Notes: generated from the sequence alone by a model not told the origin. A stretch of DNA of 64,000 nucleotides from Desulfovibrio sp. (GCF_019424165.1 NZ_JAHZAA010000007.1:17884-81883); one strand, 5' to 3'. Numbered from the stretch's first letter, positions 36,943-46,790 are shown. A program made the numbers and translations.

Positions 36943-38334
36943 ATGGAAAAGACTCTGGCCTACAAACCCCAAAACGCCTGGGAAGGCGCGGATGCCAAGA
37001 CGCGCAAAGAAATGGAAGCCCTGGCTGTCCGCTATATGGATTTTCTTACGCATTGCAAAACCGAGCGAGAAACCGTGAACTATGTACGCCAGCGCCTGGC
37101 GGAACACGGCTATACTGAAGACTTCACTGCTGACCGCGTCATGCGGCCCATGCGCGGCAAAGCCATTTTTGCGGCAAGGCGCGGCACGCTGCCGCTGGAA
37201 CAGGGCCTTGCCCTCATTGCCGCCCACACCGACACACCGCGTCTGGACTTCAAACAGCGCCCGCTCATTGAACAGCCCGGCGTTGCCCAGGCAAAAACGC
37301 ACTATTACGGTGGCATACGCAAGTATCAGTGGCTGGCGCGCCCTCTGGCGCTGCATGGCGTGGTGGTACGCGGCGACGGCTCTGTCATTGAGGTTACCAT
37401 TGGCGAAAAAGCCGGGGAACCTGTGTTCTGCATTGCCGACCTGCTGCCCCATCTGGCCCAGAAGCAGGTTACCCAGACCGTCAGCGATGCGTTTGAAGCC
37501 GAAAAGCTCAATATCATTCTTGGGCACAGCCCCAAGGCCGCAGGCAAAGGCAAAAAAGAAGACGCCCCCAAAGAACCGGTAAAGGCGCAGCTTCTGGAAA
37601 TCCTGAACAAAAAATACGGCATTACCGAAGAAGACCTGATCACAGCCGAACTTCAGGCCGTTCCCGCTGGCCCGGCCCGCTTTGTGGGCTTTGACAAGGC
37701 CCTGGTGGGCGGCTACGGGCAGGATGACCGCATCTGCGTGTTCACGGCTCTTGAAGCTCTGCTGGAGGCCGAAGCCACAGGCCGGAGTATGGCCGTCATT
37801 TTCTGGGACAAGGAAGAAATCGGTTCGGACGGGGCCACCGGCGCGGCCTCGCGCTTTTTGCAGTACTGCGTGGAGGATCTGGCCCGCGTCTGGGCGCCGG
37901 ACTTACCGGCATCCCGTGTTTTTATGGAAACCCGCGCCCTGTCCGCCGACGTGCAGGCAGCCCTGGACCCCGATTTTCAGGAAGTGCACGAAAAGCAGAA
38001 CGCCGCCCAGATGGGTTACGGCCCCTGCTTTTCCAAGTTCACAGGCTCGCGCGGCAAATATGGAGCCAGCGAGGCCGATGCGGAATTTTTCGGCGCGCTG
38101 CGCACTCTTTATAACAGTAAAAACATCCCCTGGCAGGCGGCGGAGCTGGGCCGCGTGGACCACGGCGGCGGCGGCACGGTGGCTCTTTTTCTGGCCGCCT
38201 ACGGCATGCATGTCATTGACCTCGGCCCTGCGGTCCTGTCCATGCACAGCCCCTTTGAGCTGGCAAGCTGCGCCGACCTGCACACCACGGTGCGGGCCTA
38301 CCGGACCTTTTTTGAATCAGCCATCCAGGTGTAG
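36943..38334 (+). CDS. M18-family aminopeptidase
   Basis: A 463-residue metalloaminopeptidase, cytosolic, with two zinc ions. Motifs: AAHTDTPRLDF (metal His and Asp), GGYGQDDRICVF, DKEEIGSDGATGA (catalytic and metal Glu), and the final metal His in LSMHSPFELAS. AAAGGA precedes ATG 36943. It follows selA by 60 bp and may share its transcript. The residues between about 200 and 225 are Lys-rich, a loop longer than in some relatives. Confidence 0.9.
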   Translation: MEKTLAYKPQNAWEGADAKTRKEMEALAVRYMDFLTHCKTERETVNYVRQRLAEHGYTEDFTADRVMRPMRGKAIFAARRGTLPLEQGLALIAAHTDTPRLDFKQRPLIEQPGVAQAKTHYYGGIRKYQWLARPLALHGVVVRGDGSVIEVTIGEKAGEPVFCIADLLPHLAQKQVTQTVSDAFEAEKLNIILGHSPKAAGKGKKEDAPKEPVKAQLLEILNKKYGITEEDLITAELQAVPAGPARFVGFDKALVGGYGQDDRICVFTALEALLEAEATGRSMAVIFWDKEEIGSDGATGAASRFLQYCVEDLARVWAPDLPASRVFMETRALSADVQAALDPDFQEVHEKQNAAQMGYGPCFSKFTGSRGKYGASEADAEFFGALRTLYNSKNIPWQAAELGRVDHGGGGTVALFLAAYGMHVIDLGPAVLSMHSPFELASCADLHTTVRAYRTFFESAIQV

Positions 38335-38591
38335 GGCGGTTTCGCCGTAAAGCGCCCTCACCCGACGCCGGGCGTACCCATGCGCGCCGGGCAGATCCGC
38401 CCTCGCAAGGTCCGGCGTCATCGCTCCACTTTTTGCACCGCCGGAGCATTTCAGCAGCAAATGCTCCGGCGCTATACAACGCAGTCGCATGGCGAGCACA
38501 TCCAGCGCTCAGCGCTGGCCGCCCTTGCGGCCTTCACGGGTACACACCGCCGCGCGAAGCCATCCCCTCCCCCCAACCTGCCAGGAAAAAT
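38335..38591. repeat. Intergenic region with GC-rich hairpin
   Basis: GCCGGAGCATT (38440-38450) and AATGCTCCGGC (38460-38470) form a perfect 11-bp stem around TCAGCAGCA. The GAGCATT core is reminiscent of the left end of the palindromic element at 190-341 (TAGAGCATT). No gene was seen. Confidence 0.6.
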
Positions 38592-39344
38592 ATGACGACA
38601 ACAGACAGTCACAGAGTACACCTGCTCAACAGCGGGCAGGCCGCCTCAAGCAATCTGGGCGAAGCCCTTGCCGTGGACTTTGCCGCCCTCATGGCGGCGG
38701 CCCTGCCGTCCGTCCCCGCAGAGGGAGTGGCAGCCCTGCAAAAAATGGCAGCCCAAGGCATTTCCAAGCGCATGCGCCTGGCTGCGGATCTGGTATATGC
38801 AACCCTTGGGCCGGACGCCCTGGATCAGGTCACAACGCACACTTCAGACACCGTGCGCGGCTGGGGCTGCTTCGCCCAGGCGCTTATTCCGGGCCTGAGC
38901 ATAGAAGAACGGCTTGAAAACATGCGTCCCCTGGCCGACGACGGTCATTTTGGCGTGCGGGAATGGGCATGGATGGCCTTGCGCCCGCATATTACAGAGC
39001 ATCTTGAACCTGCCGTGGCGCACCTTGTTCAGTGGACCACCGATCCCTCGGAACGGGTGCGCCGCTTTGCCTGCGAAAGCATACGTCCGCGCGGGGTCTG
39101 GTGCAGTCATATGGAAAAGCTCAAACAGGCCCCGGCCCTTGCCCTGCCCGTGCTGGAGCCGTTGCACGCAGACCCGGCAGTTTACGTGCAGGACAGCGTG
39201 GGCAACTGGCTCAACGATGCAGCCAAATCGCAGCCCGCATGGGTGCAGGACGTCTGCGCCCGCTGGCTGGCCCAAAGCCCCTGCAAGGCTACAGCGCGCA
39301 TCTGCAAGCGCGCACAGCGCAGCATTAAAACATCTTCACGTTGA
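38592..39344 (+). CDS. HEAT-repeat protein, DNA alkylation repair (AlkD)-like
   Basis: A 250-residue all-helical protein. Repeats such as HFGVREWAWMALRPHITEHLEPAVAHLVQW and ERVRRFACESIRPRG fit the AlkD-like HEAT fold, which cradles damaged DNA in DNA glycosylases acting on alkylated bases. AGGA precedes ATG 38592. The C-terminus is Lys/Arg-rich. Enzymatic activity is family inference; the key aspartate and tryptophan pair of AlkD cannot be aligned with certainty by eye. Confidence 0.75.
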   Translation: MTTTDSHRVHLLNSGQAASSNLGEALAVDFAALMAAALPSVPAEGVAALQKMAAQGISKRMRLAADLVYATLGPDALDQVTTHTSDTVRGWGCFAQALIPGLSIEERLENMRPLADDGHFGVREWAWMALRPHITEHLEPAVAHLVQWTTDPSERVRRFACESIRPRGVWCSHMEKLKQAPALALPVLEPLHADPAVYVQDSVGNWLNDAAKSQPAWVQDVCARWLAQSPCKATARICKRAQRSIKTSSR

Positions 39345-39447
39345 AAATGGCTCTGGCGGCTGCGTGAGCAGATGCCCACCGTAAAGGCGCAAGCGTAAGT
39401 TATTTGCGCTGTTAGCGCCGAATCTGACGTATATCAACCATTGAAAC

Positions 39448-39537
39448 TATATGTTCTCAAAAGCAAGCTGCTTTAAAGACACAGCCATAAAAAAGGCGCA
39501 CACCATAGTGCGCGCCGTGAAGTTTTGAGAACATATA
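39448..39537. repeat. 90-bp nested inverted-repeat element
   Basis: Outer arms TATATGTTCTCAAAA (39448-39462) and its exact complement (39523-39537) are 15 bp each. Inside is a small hairpin AAAGCA/TGCTTT and another GGCGC/GCGCC. It lies between the convergent HEAT-repeat and acetyltransferase genes. It could be a two-way terminator or a MITE-like insertion. Confidence 0.65.
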
Positions 39538-39576
39538 TCGTTAGCAAAAAAATGCTCTTATACATGCCCTCAAATA

Positions 39577-41022
39577 TCAAAAATAGTCTGAAAAATAGGG
39601 TTTGTCCGGCGGAATCAGCGCCTCAAGAGTCTTGAGCAGGTGATAGTCCATATCAATGCGGTCATTGTTATAGAGATATGTCGGCCGCTTGTACCCCATA
39701 AACATAGTGGTCAGTGTCTGGATATCCAGACCGATGCGGTGGCCTGAACGGAATGTGGAGACCTGCTCGCAAACGGCCTCTCCCTCCTGCCAGCTCATAT
39801 GGAAGATGCCGTTATTCCAGGGGGCAATGGGGTCCCTGACTTCAAATTCCAGCGTAAGCCTGGGGTCGCTGAACTGGTAGGGGTAAAATTCCATAAAACG
39901 CTGCACGTCCACTATGCGGGCCATGCCGTAAGGCTGGATGGTCTCGTCAATCTCACTGTCTTCAAACTGAAAGGCAATGGCCTCGCCCGTGTAGTTGACG
40001 CCCTCGACCCTGGTAATCATGGAAAAATGCGCGCTGATGTAGTTCCAGATGCCGGACTTGGCCTCCTGATTCAGGTAGACCATCTCCTTGATGCTGAAAA
40101 CTTCGTTTTCAATGTAGTACACAACGTAGCCCAGCGGCTTGCGGTCAGCGCCGTAGTACACCGCCGCCATAACGTCATCCGAATCCCATCGCCAGTATTC
40201 TTCCCACTCCAGTGCGCCGCGTATGAGCGCGCCGTGCTCTTGCAGGGCAAAATATTTGTAGACCCTGTGCAGGTCTTCATTTTCGATATCCACACGTTCT
40301 ATCAGGCCATCCACGGCCCGCCGCGCCGGAAGCTGGGTATCCTTGATGGTGAACGTCATCTTGTCCGAAACAATTTCCCAGCCATGTTTGCGATACAGGG
40401 GAATGGAATAGGGGCAAAGGTAGGAAATGATCTGCTGCTCTGCGCGCATGTGCTCGAGGCTCTTGCCCAGAAGCGAATGGATGAGGCCGCGTCCCGTATA
40501 TTCGGGATAGGTAGCCACCCCCGTAATGCCGCCCATCTTGCATATTTCGCCCTGCACGTTCACTTCCATCGGATAGATGACGATCTGCGAAGCCAGGCGG
40601 CCCTTATAAAACCAGCCCATCACGTGCGAAGCTTCAAAAATGGGCTTTTTGGACTGTTTCATCTCTTTTTCCGACCAGCCGATGCGGGCCATCTCGGACG
40701 AGCTTACCTGAAAAGCATAGCGCAACAGCGCCTCGAACTGTTCAAAATCTTCCTTGCCGAGCTGCCGGAATTCAAAGGCGTCATGAAGGCCGGGGCCTGG
40801 CTGCTGGCCTTCACCCACAGCATTGGCGGCATCGGCCTTTCCGCGGGCTTCCGCGGCCAGAGCCGCGCGGCGGGCCTCAAGCCCCCGTTCGCGGCGGCTG
40901 CCGGGAACCAGCGGCGCACCGCTGCTTTTGTTGGGGGCAGCGCCCGCAGTACGGAACGGATGAGGTTCAAGACGGGGGCCGTCAAGGGGCGGCACGTGTT
41001 GCTGCTTGTGTAAAATTCGCAT
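39577..41022 (-). CDS. GNAT acetyltransferase, Eis-like
   Basis: A 481-residue protein. The first 80 residues are low-complexity and Arg/Ala-rich. From about residue 83 there is an N-acetyltransferase domain with the acetyl-CoA loop GITGVATYPEYTGRGLIHSLLG, then a second GNAT-like unit and a sterol-carrier-like C-terminus, the layout of Eis-type enzymes. Those enzymes acetylate amines on aminoglycosides, peptides or proteins. The true start may lie closer to the domain. Substrate unknown. Confidence 0.82.
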   Translation of the reverse strand: MRILHKQQHVPPLDGPRLEPHPFRTAGAAPNKSSGAPLVPGSRRERGLEARRAALAAEARGKADAANAVGEGQQPGPGLHDAFEFRQLGKEDFEQFEALLRYAFQVSSSEMARIGWSEKEMKQSKKPIFEASHVMGWFYKGRLASQIVIYPMEVNVQGEICKMGGITGVATYPEYTGRGLIHSLLGKSLEHMRAEQQIISYLCPYSIPLYRKHGWEIVSDKMTFTIKDTQLPARRAVDGLIERVDIENEDLHRVYKYFALQEHGALIRGALEWEEYWRWDSDDVMAAVYYGADRKPLGYVVYYIENEVFSIKEMVYLNQEAKSGIWNYISAHFSMITRVEGVNYTGEAIAFQFEDSEIDETIQPYGMARIVDVQRFMEFYPYQFSDPRLTLEFEVRDPIAPWNNGIFHMSWQEGEAVCEQVSTFRSGHRIGLDIQTLTTMFMGYKRPTYLYNNDRIDMDYHLLKTLEALIPPDKPYFSDYF

Positions 41023-41273
41023 GTCCGAATGTCCCGGTAAAGACTATGCATGAAACCGGCCGGTGTGGGCGCGGCCTGCCGCGGGTTCCGGCCGGAAAAA
41101 TACGGCAAATGTATAACGGCGCTTATGCCCGCTGTAACGCGCCGGGCATTTTTTCGCAAGGCATGAGCAAGAGGGGTGGCGGCAGAAAAATGAAAATACT
41201 GGCTTCAGTTCATCGCGCAGGCGGCAGAGACACTACTTGCGAGCACAGCATCAACGCAGCGTAATGCTGCAAA

Positions 41274-42134
41274 TCAGACAGGCAGCCCCATTTTTATGCG
41301 GCGCTCACGCAGGTCATCCAGCACGCCAATGCCCACACGCAGGCCGCCGTAGCCACGCCCAAGCTGAATGGCGGGCTTGTTGACGCCGTGATAGTCCGAC
41401 CCGCCGCTGATGCCGAGGTCAAAGCGCCTGGCCAGGGCCAGACATGTGCGCACATCCGCTTCTGAATGCTCGCTGTGCCACGCTTCAATGGCGTTCAGGC
41501 CGCAATCCTTGAGGCGTGCTACCTGCGCTTCAAGCCAGCCGGTCGGCGCTTTCCACAGCAGGGGATGCGCCAGGCTCACTGTAGCGCCAAGGTCTGCCAG
41601 CAGCCGCACGATTTCCTCCGGCTCCAGCACTTCTTTGGGCAGATAGGCCTTGCCGTGGTTGCCCAGATATTCCTTGAACACTTCGCGTATGTTTTTGGCG
41701 TAGCCCTTGCGCAGCAGCACATCGGCAATGTGGGGCCGCCCCACGCTTTCGCCCATGGCCGCAGCCAGCACTTCCTCCATGCTGACATCCAGCCCGAGGT
41801 CTTGCAGCTTGCGCACAATGCCCTCATTGCGCTCACCGCGCTTTTCACGCAAAAAGGCAAGCTGTTGCAACAGGGCGTCGGGCTGTTCGGGCAGCCACAG
41901 GCCCAGAATATGCAATTCGCCCAGTTCTGTGTTTGTGGAAATTTCGCAACCGCGTATGAGTTCCACCCCCAGCTCACGCCCGGCGGCAGCGGCCTCGTCC
42001 AGACCGGCAAGCGTATCATGGTCTGTCACGGCAACAGCTTTAAGGCCCGCCTCAGCGGCTTTGGCCATCAATTGCGCCGGAGAGTCAGTACCGTCGGACG
42101 CCCTGGTGTGGGTATGCAGATCAACCAGTTCCAT
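41274..42134 (-). CDS. PHP-domain phosphoesterase (RNase AM/TrpH-like)
   Basis: A 286-residue metal-dependent phosphoesterase. The PHP motifs are VDLHTHTRASDG at the N-terminus, VTDHDTL, GCEIST, SLAHPLLW and a C-terminal GGSDYHG. Relatives include E. coli RNase AM (YciV), which trims 5' ends of RNA, and phosphatases of 3',5'-nucleoside bisphosphates. An AAGG-type site precedes the ATG. It is a single gene. Confidence 0.88.
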   Translation of the reverse strand: MELVDLHTHTRASDGTDSPAQLMAKAAEAGLKAVAVTDHDTLAGLDEAAAAGRELGVELIRGCEISTNTELGELHILGLWLPEQPDALLQQLAFLREKRGERNEGIVRKLQDLGLDVSMEEVLAAAMGESVGRPHIADVLLRKGYAKNIREVFKEYLGNHGKAYLPKEVLEPEEIVRLLADLGATVSLAHPLLWKAPTGWLEAQVARLKDCGLNAIEAWHSEHSEADVRTCLALARRFDLGISGGSDYHGVNKPAIQLGRGYGGLRVGIGVLDDLRERRIKMGLPV

Positions 42135-42267
42135 AAAATACTACCTTGAGGGATGACTGTTATTGATAGCGCAAAATATCAATAGGGTGCAAGCCTTGAA
42201 CTGAGGGGGGCATCACGTTACACTGTCGGGCCATAACGAACCAAGCCCATATGAAAAGGGAATACAT

Positions 42268-42489
42268 ATGCCCATCAATACAGAAGAACTTTTGCGTATC
42301 CTGGCCTGCCCCAAATGCCTTGGCAGCCTCACGGCCCTGGAAGAAAATACAGCCGTGGCAGGCTTTGCCTGCGCAGCCTGTCAGGTGGTATACCCCGTGC
42401 GGGAAGACATCCCCGTCATGCTGGTGGAAGAAGCCGAAGACAGGCCCACCTGGAACGCCCGCCACCCTGAGGCAAGGGAGCGCTCCTGA
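42268..42489 (+). CDS. Trm112-like zinc-ribbon protein (YcaR type)
   Basis: A 73-residue protein with CPKC and CAAC zinc-ribbon pairs and the family segment VYPVREDIPVMLVEEA. Bacterial members are small proteins of uncertain role, related to the methyltransferase activator Trm112. GGGAA precedes the ATG. Its stop overlaps the start of the next gene by one base. Confidence 0.88.
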   Translation: MPINTEELLRILACPKCLGSLTALEENTAVAGFACAACQVVYPVREDIPVMLVEEAEDRPTWNARHPEARERS

Positions 42490-43055
42490 TGCGTCTGCTT
42501 ATTGCCTCGGACCTGCACGGCTCCATTGAAAGCCTGCGCTTTCTGATAGAAAAAGCCCGACAGACAGAACCCCACCTGCTGGTGCTTCTGGGCGACCTTG
42601 TTTATCACGGTCCGCGCAACCCCCTGCCCCAGGGGTATGACACCCCCTCTGTTCTGCGCGAAATGCCCGATCTTTCGTCCCTGCCCTGTCCGGTCAGCGC
42701 CGTACGCGGTAACTGCGATGCCGAGGTGGATCTGACCCTTCTGCCCTTTCCCGTGGCCGAAACCGCATGGCTTGAAGCTGACGGGCTGCATATTTTCGCC
42801 AGCCACGGGCATCATCTGCCGGAAAATCCGCCCTGCCCCGGTCTGAAGCCCGGCACGGTCATTCTGCGCGGGCATACCCACATCCCCAGGGGAGAAACCC
42901 TGGACGGCCTGCACTTCTGGAATCCCGGCTCCCTCTCGCTGCCCAAGGGCGGCTCGCCGCGCAGCTACGGCTTTTATGAGGACGGCGTTTTTCGCGTACT
43001 GGACATGCAGGACCACGAAGTGCTCCGTCACGCCCCGGCCGCCAGCAAGGCATAA
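42489..43055 (+). CDS. yfcE: Metallophosphoesterase YfcE
   Basis: A 188-residue phosphodiesterase of the calcineurin-like fold: SDLHGS, LGDLVYHGPRN, GNCD and GHTH metal-binding motifs are all present. YfcE proteins use manganese and hydrolyse phosphodiesters; the natural substrate is not established. The start overlaps the previous stop by one base (TGATG), so the two are coupled. Confidence 0.9.
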   Translation: MRLLIASDLHGSIESLRFLIEKARQTEPHLLVLLGDLVYHGPRNPLPQGYDTPSVLREMPDLSSLPCPVSAVRGNCDAEVDLTLLPFPVAETAWLEADGLHIFASHGHHLPENPPCPGLKPGTVILRGHTHIPRGETLDGLHFWNPGSLSLPKGGSPRSYGFYEDGVFRVLDMQDHEVLRHAPAASKA

Positions 43056-43120
43056 AACCTCCGCTCACGCCTTCAACCGGGGCAGCCCGGTACAACCCGC
43101 GTATAAGTACAGACAGTAAC

Positions 43121-43852
43121 ATGGCAGAAAACCGCACCCCACGCTCCGCTCTTTTTTCTCTGGCCCCTGGCTACAGGCTTGTGCTGGCCTCGGCCTCACC
43201 CCGGCGGCGCCAGTTTCTCACCGAATGGGGCCTTTCCTTTGAGCTGACCAGCCCTGCCGGGGCAGAGCCTTCGCCCCGCCCCGGAGAATCGCCCGATGCC
43301 TATACGCGGCGCGCGGCCCTTGCCAAAGCCCATGCGGCAGCCGGTCTTCTTGCCGGTCAGGGGCAATCTTTACTGCACGAAAAAAACATTATTCTGGCTG
43401 CCGATACCGTAGTCGCCGTGGACAGCGACATTCTGGGCAAACCCCGCGACAGGCAGGATGCGCTGAACATGCTCACCCGTCTTTCCGGGCGCGGGCATGA
43501 AGTCATCAGCGCCGTCTGCCTGCTGCTGCCCGGCACACGACAGGCGGCAGCAGACGCAACGCAAACCGGCACGACGGGGAGCGCCACCTCCGAAACGGAA
43601 GAACTGGTGTTCAGCGACGCAAGCCGTGTTTTTTTCCATCCCTGGCCTGAATCTGTGCTGCGCGCCTATGTGGCCACAGACGAGCCGTGCGACAAAGCCG
43701 GAGCCTACGCCATTCAGGGGCAAGGGGCTTTTCTTGTGGACAGGGTGGAAGGCTCGTGGAGCACGGTTGTGGGCCTGCCCGTTACCCAACTGGCAGCCCT
43801 GCTGCTGCATCGCGGCCTCATGCTGCCCGGCGGCGGACCAGAGGCAGAGTAA
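43121..43852 (+). CDS. maf: Maf-family nucleotide pyrophosphatase
   Basis: A 243-residue protein that hydrolyses non-canonical or regular nucleoside triphosphates. It shows the N-terminal LVLASASPRRRQFL motif, AADTVV (catalytic Asp), LGKPRD and AGAYAIQGQGAFLVDRVEGS. An Ala/Thr-rich insertion near residues 145-165 makes it longer than the typical 190-210. It probably belongs to the same plus-strand run as yfcE, 65 bp upstream. Confidence 0.92.
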   Translation: MAENRTPRSALFSLAPGYRLVLASASPRRRQFLTEWGLSFELTSPAGAEPSPRPGESPDAYTRRAALAKAHAAAGLLAGQGQSLLHEKNIILAADTVVAVDSDILGKPRDRQDALNMLTRLSGRGHEVISAVCLLLPGTRQAAADATQTGTTGSATSETEELVFSDASRVFFHPWPESVLRAYVATDEPCDKAGAYAIQGQGAFLVDRVEGSWSTVVGLPVTQLAALLLHRGLMLPGGGPEAE

Positions 43853-44519
43853 AAATCCGCGCACAGGAAGGCACGTATCCCGCAACAGGGCTGGACCACG
43901 CAAAATCCGTATACGACCGCGCACGGGACAGTTTTTTCTTTTGCCGGGCAGTTGGCTTACCTGCCCTTTTTACGCCGGACAAGGCAGCCCGGCATTGGCG
44001 TACCCTCGAACACCTGACGCCATGCAGGTGTGTTGCCATCAAGATGTCTGCCATGCCCCACATTGCCGCTGCGCTGCTCCCGCCGGACGCAAACACTGCC
44101 CGTCATCCCAGTCCCGTATCCCGATCCGCATCGCGGCCCATATCGCGGGGCATTCCCGCCCGCATACCGGCCAAACCCCGGACGCCCCTGTCACTGCCGG
44201 CGTGTCCCATCCGCAATGAGACCGACCGGCTTTGGCCCCCGGCCAGCCTGCAAAAACCACAGTGCACGCCCATCATCCCCTTCCCGGCCACCCTGCGCTG
44301 CAACTTCCCGGCTTCCTCCCACCTGAACCTCCTGCTCCTGGCCAGGCCCTTCAGACCATCCGGGCAACGCACTCCGCCCCACCGCACTGCCTAACGGCAC
44401 AATGCTCCACGGTGCACGGAGTAAAATACTATTTTCCGCATAAAAGGTTTTGCCCGCTTTCACGTGTCTGCTTTAAAAAGTTATATTTTTTTGCCCCCAT
44501 ATTGTGAAAAAAATCTTCA

Positions 44520-44538
44520 ATTGTAACGGCGTTACAAT
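44520..44538. promoter_or_regulatory. Operator-like palindrome upstream of acs
   Basis: ATTGTAACGGCGTTACAAT is a 19-bp palindrome (8-bp arms, 3-bp centre), about 180 bp before the ATG. It is a strong candidate for a dimeric regulator site; which regulator is unknown. Confidence 0.6.
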
Positions 44539-44552
44539 CAGCCAGCCTCCGT

Positions 44553-44588
44553 AAAAAATATCAAATTTTTGCAATATTGATATTTTTT
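44553..44588. repeat. AT-rich inverted repeat upstream of acs
   Basis: AAAAAATATCAA and TTGATATTTTTT are exact 12-bp complements around a 12-bp loop, followed by one more T. It may be a leader terminator/attenuator or a second operator. Confidence 0.6.
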
Positions 44589-44717
44589 TCACAACTATGA
44601 CTGAAAGCACAAACAGGTACTTGCCTCTTGACGGTTATTTAAAATCTCTTTACGCATGTATCATGGCAAAGTCTTAACTTTTCATTTTACTGTTTTATGC
44701 ATTATGGAGGCTGGATC

Positions 44718-46766
44718 ATGTCTCAGGAACGGATCACGACACTGTTGAATGAAAATCGCAGCTATCTTCCACCAGAGCACGGCAAGACGTCTGCCTGGGT
44801 TTGCGGCCCGGAAGAGTATAACGCACTATGCCGCCGCGCTCTGGAAGACCCCAATGACTTTTGGGGAGCGCGAGCATCGCAGTTGATCCATTGGTTCAAA
44901 CGCTGGGACAAAGTACTGGAAGCTGATGAAGCAAACCATAAATACCAGTGGTTTACCGGTGGAAAACTCAATGCTTCCTTTAACTGCATCGACAGACACC
45001 TGATTTCGGGCAGACGCAACAAGGCTGCCCTTATCTGGCAAGGCGAAAAAGAAACAGATGTGCGCTGCTACACCTATCAGATGCTTTATACAGAGGTCTG
45101 CCGTGTAGCACATGCCATGAGCTCACTTCGCATACGCAAAGGCGACCATGTTGCCCTGTATATGCCAATGATACCTGAGCTTTTTATTGCCATGCTGGCC
45201 TGCGCCCGCATAGGCGCCATACACACGGCCATCTTTTCCGGCTATGCGGAAGGGGGCGTGCGCAGCCGCATACAGGGCTGCAAGGCGCGCGTGGTCATCA
45301 CGGCCGATGCGGCTGTGCGCGGCGGCAAGTTCAAACCCCTCAAGGCCAACCTTGACCCCATACTGGAAAAATGCCCCTCTGTGGCCCATGTGGTGGTGGT
45401 CAGGCATGCGGGGCTTGAAAACGTCAACATGCAACGCAACCGCGATATCTGGTGGCATGACCTTATTGACGATTTTACCCTTAACCCCGACTTTCCCTGC
45501 GAACCTATGGATGCCAACGATACGCTCTTTCTGCTGCACACCAGCGGGAGTACGGGCAAGCCCACAGGGGTGATGCATTCCACGGGCGGCTACCTGACCT
45601 ATGCGGCTCACACCACACAGTGGTGCTTCGACATGCGCGATGACGACGTATACTGGTGCACAGCCGACGCCGGATGGATTACCGGGCACACCTACGGCGT
45701 ATACGGTCCGCTGGCCCTGGGGGCCACCACCCTCATGTTCGAGGGCATACCCACATGGCCCTATCCGGACAGGTACTGGCGCATTGTGGAAAACTTCCGC
45801 GTCAACATCCTTTATACAGCGCCCACGGTCGTCCGTTCTCTCATGCGGATGAACGAAGCGTGGACAGAGCGTTACGACCTGCGCAGCCTGCGCATTCTCG
45901 GCAGCGTGGGCGAACCCATCAATCCTGAAGCCTGGCACTGGTACCACAAACATATCGGCGGCAGCGAACTGCCCATAGTGGATACGTGGTGGCAGACGGA
46001 AACCGGCGGCGCCATGATCGCTCCCATGCCCTACGCCACAAAGCTCAAACCCGGCTCCGCCTCAAAGCCGCTGCCCGGCATTGACGCCACCGTTATGGGC
46101 TCGGCCGCGCGCGACGGCGAAGAACCCGAGGCAGACTGCAAGGCGGGCCACCTTGTGATCCGTCGCCCTTGGCCGGGCATGATGCAGGGGGTTTTCAATG
46201 ATGAAGAAAAGTACCAATCCTACTTTTCGCGCTTCGGCTGCTATTCTTCGGGCGACGCCGCCGAAATCGACCAGGACGGCTACTTCTGGATACTTGGCCG
46301 CATTGACGATTCCATCAACGTTTCCGGCCACCGCCTTTCCACCGCCGAAATAGAGGCAGTGCTGGCCGCCTGCCCCGAGGTGGGCGAAGCCGCCGTGGTT
46401 CCCATGCCCCACGCCCTTAAGGGAGAAGGCATCTATGTGTACGTGGTCACGCGCGATGAGGTCCCCTGGAGCGCAGACCTGCGCGCCAAGCTGCGCGAGG
46501 CCGTGCGCAGGGATATCGGCGCTCTGGCGACGCCGGAATATATACAGTTTGTGGAGGGCATGCCCAAAACCACATCCGGCAAGATCATACGCCGCATGCT
46601 GCGAAAAATAGCTGGCGACAGCTACGAGGATATCGGCGACACCACATCGCTGGCCGAACCCGATGTCATACCCAAAATCATCTCCGGCCACCGCAATCTC
46701 ATGGCCGGACGTCATGAAATGGAAGACGCCCCTGAAGGGGAAAAAGCCGTCAAAGCAGACGCCTGA
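44718..46766 (+). CDS. acs: Acetyl-CoA synthetase (AMP-forming)
   Basis: Activates acetate with ATP and CoA through acetyl-AMP. 682 residues, slightly longer than usual. Motifs: the AMP-forming loop LHTSGSTGKPTGVMH, DTWWQTETGG, the SSGDAAEID region and the acetylatable lysine in PKTTSGKIIRR. GGAGG precedes ATG 44718; the frame opens 7 codons earlier. A palindrome-rich leader and a strong terminator make it a single-gene unit. It may serve uptake of acetate or propionate. Confidence 0.93.
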   Translation: MSQERITTLLNENRSYLPPEHGKTSAWVCGPEEYNALCRRALEDPNDFWGARASQLIHWFKRWDKVLEADEANHKYQWFTGGKLNASFNCIDRHLISGRRNKAALIWQGEKETDVRCYTYQMLYTEVCRVAHAMSSLRIRKGDHVALYMPMIPELFIAMLACARIGAIHTAIFSGYAEGGVRSRIQGCKARVVITADAAVRGGKFKPLKANLDPILEKCPSVAHVVVVRHAGLENVNMQRNRDIWWHDLIDDFTLNPDFPCEPMDANDTLFLLHTSGSTGKPTGVMHSTGGYLTYAAHTTQWCFDMRDDDVYWCTADAGWITGHTYGVYGPLALGATTLMFEGIPTWPYPDRYWRIVENFRVNILYTAPTVVRSLMRMNEAWTERYDLRSLRILGSVGEPINPEAWHWYHKHIGGSELPIVDTWWQTETGGAMIAPMPYATKLKPGSASKPLPGIDATVMGSAARDGEEPEADCKAGHLVIRRPWPGMMQGVFNDEEKYQSYFSRFGCYSSGDAAEIDQDGYFWILGRIDDSINVSGHRLSTAEIEAVLAACPEVGEAAVVPMPHALKGEGIYVYVVTRDEVPWSADLRAKLREAVRRDIGALATPEYIQFVEGMPKTTSGKIIRRMLRKIAGDSYEDIGDTTSLAEPDVIPKIISGHRNLMAGRHEMEDAPEGEKAVKADA

Positions 46767-46767
46767 C

Positions 46768-46789
46768 CGATAATACTGCGATAATACTG
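46768..46789. repeat. 11-bp tandem direct repeat
   Basis: CGATAATACTG occurs twice in a row between the acs stop and its terminator. Confidence 0.8.
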
Positions 46790-46790
46790 C

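Larger units (their letters stand above)
43853..44717. promoter_or_regulatory. Long leader region of acetyl-CoA synthetase
   Basis: About 865 bp. The first 580 bp are GC-rich with no recognised feature. From about 44440 the DNA becomes AT-rich and holds two palindromes (44520-44538 and 44553-44588) that are likely control sites for the next gene. Confidence 0.55.

Noticed and set aside
36136..37527. 463-residue frame opposite selA and the aminopeptidase
   Set aside because: Spans two well-supported genes on the other strand.
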